In this document: piece by piece, positions 63,947 to 64,000 of the stretch
Layout: each line of letters starts with the position of its first letter
How positions within the stretch are numbered: position 1 is the stretch's first letter
Origin: Clostridium_AM sp963780135
GTDB taxonomy: Bacteria; Bacillota; Clostridia; Clostridiales; Clostridiaceae
Assembly: GCA_963780135.1 (NCBI GenBank)
Contig: CAWAAR010000001.1
Coordinates: 124,001 to 188,000, forward strand
DNA: 64,000 bases
Direction: 5' to 3'
Notes under the pieces: model-generated
What the model was told of the DNA's origin: nothing
Seen by the model: the letters and a program-made list of their open reading frames with translations, nothing else
The model's database searches: none
Program-made: the position numbers and the translations under genes

Positions 63947-64000
63947 ACATTTTCCTCAAAAATTTTATTAATAGCCTCTTTTTCAAAGTTTAAAACTATC
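63922..64000 (-). CDS. C-terminal end of an unidentified protein (partial)
   Basis: From the right edge the minus strand is open for 25 codons, ending NKIFEENVKNKEFST and a TAG at 63924-63922. The residues are ordinary charged helix-like sequence, and the stop lies inside the shared terminator, the expected place for a convergent gene. Too short to identify. Confidence 0.4.
   Translation of the reverse strand, partial: IVLNFEKEAINKIFEENVKNKEFST

Noticed and set aside
1..64000. CRISPR arrays, tRNA, rRNA, intact transposase genes or prophage
   Set aside because: I looked for spaced direct repeats, tRNA-like cloverleaf ends, rRNA motifs and transposase motifs and saw none.

Overview
The window is AT-rich and reads as a chromosome segment of an anaerobic, motile, endospore-forming Firmicute of the genus Clostridium (sensu stricto). 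This rests on a second spoVA operon, an electron-confurcating lactate dehydrogenase locus, an Se-type xanthine dehydrogenase with YedF, FeoAB, T-box control of argS, and very strong AAGGAGG-type ribosome sites. I cannot name the species. No rRNA, tRNA, CRISPR array or intact insertion sequence was seen.

Layout. 1-8.2 kb: end of a chemoreceptor gene, gltX behind a possible attenuator, a GntR/ABC operon whose last gene ends inside a structured repeat element, and topB. 8.6-15.2 kb: an Fe3+-siderophore/B12-type (FecBCD) ABC transporter with two substrate-binding lipoproteins, a THEP1-like NTPase, an HmdB/BioB-like radical SAM enzyme with an unusual CX5CX2C cluster motif, and a DUF364/DUF4213 protein. 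Two ModE-type operators (CGTTAT-N12-ATAACG) lie in front of these units, so I read the block as a molybdate/tungstate-responsive metal or metallophore system. This is the best candidate here for an undescribed system. 15.3-18.5 kb: an accessory spoVA operon (DUF1657, DUF421, spoVAC-AD-AEb, DUF1657). 18.7-25.3 kb: a lactate-utilisation locus in the order of the Acetobacterium lct operon. Its regulator and racemase are intact, etfB, etfA and ldh are frameshifted, and the permease survives only as a C-terminal relic.

25-33 kb: two RNase-H-like exonucleases, a HAD phosphatase, Fur-controlled feoAB with its small Cys-rich partner, a CBS protein, and argS behind a T-box leader. 33-46 kb: signalling and surface genes (chemoreceptor, frameshifted YyaL, amino-acid permease behind a sigma-54 promoter, a damaged sigma-54 activator with a degenerate receiver, diguanylate cyclase, secreted Thr-rich protein, hybrid-free sensor kinase, and a protein behind a sigma-D-like promoter). 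46-53.5 kb: molybdenum hydroxylase genes (single-chain Se-type xanthine dehydrogenase plus a three-subunit XdhABC set, xdhA frameshifted) downstream of a MocA-ModE fusion that could be the regulator of the ModE boxes 40 kb away. 53.5-64 kb: nucleotidase, VIT/vWA protein, Uup ABC-F ATPase, glycosyltransferase, YedF, nitrilase, nitroreductase, and TcdA.

The functional thread is metal and cofactor economy: Mo/W uptake and sensing, Mo hydroxylases, selenium handling, ferrous iron uptake and Fe-S/flavin enzymes. Seven genes carry one or more frameshifts. Several are single-base losses in A-runs, so base-calling error must be excluded before calling them all pseudogenes. The permease relic shows that real decay has occurred at the lactate locus.
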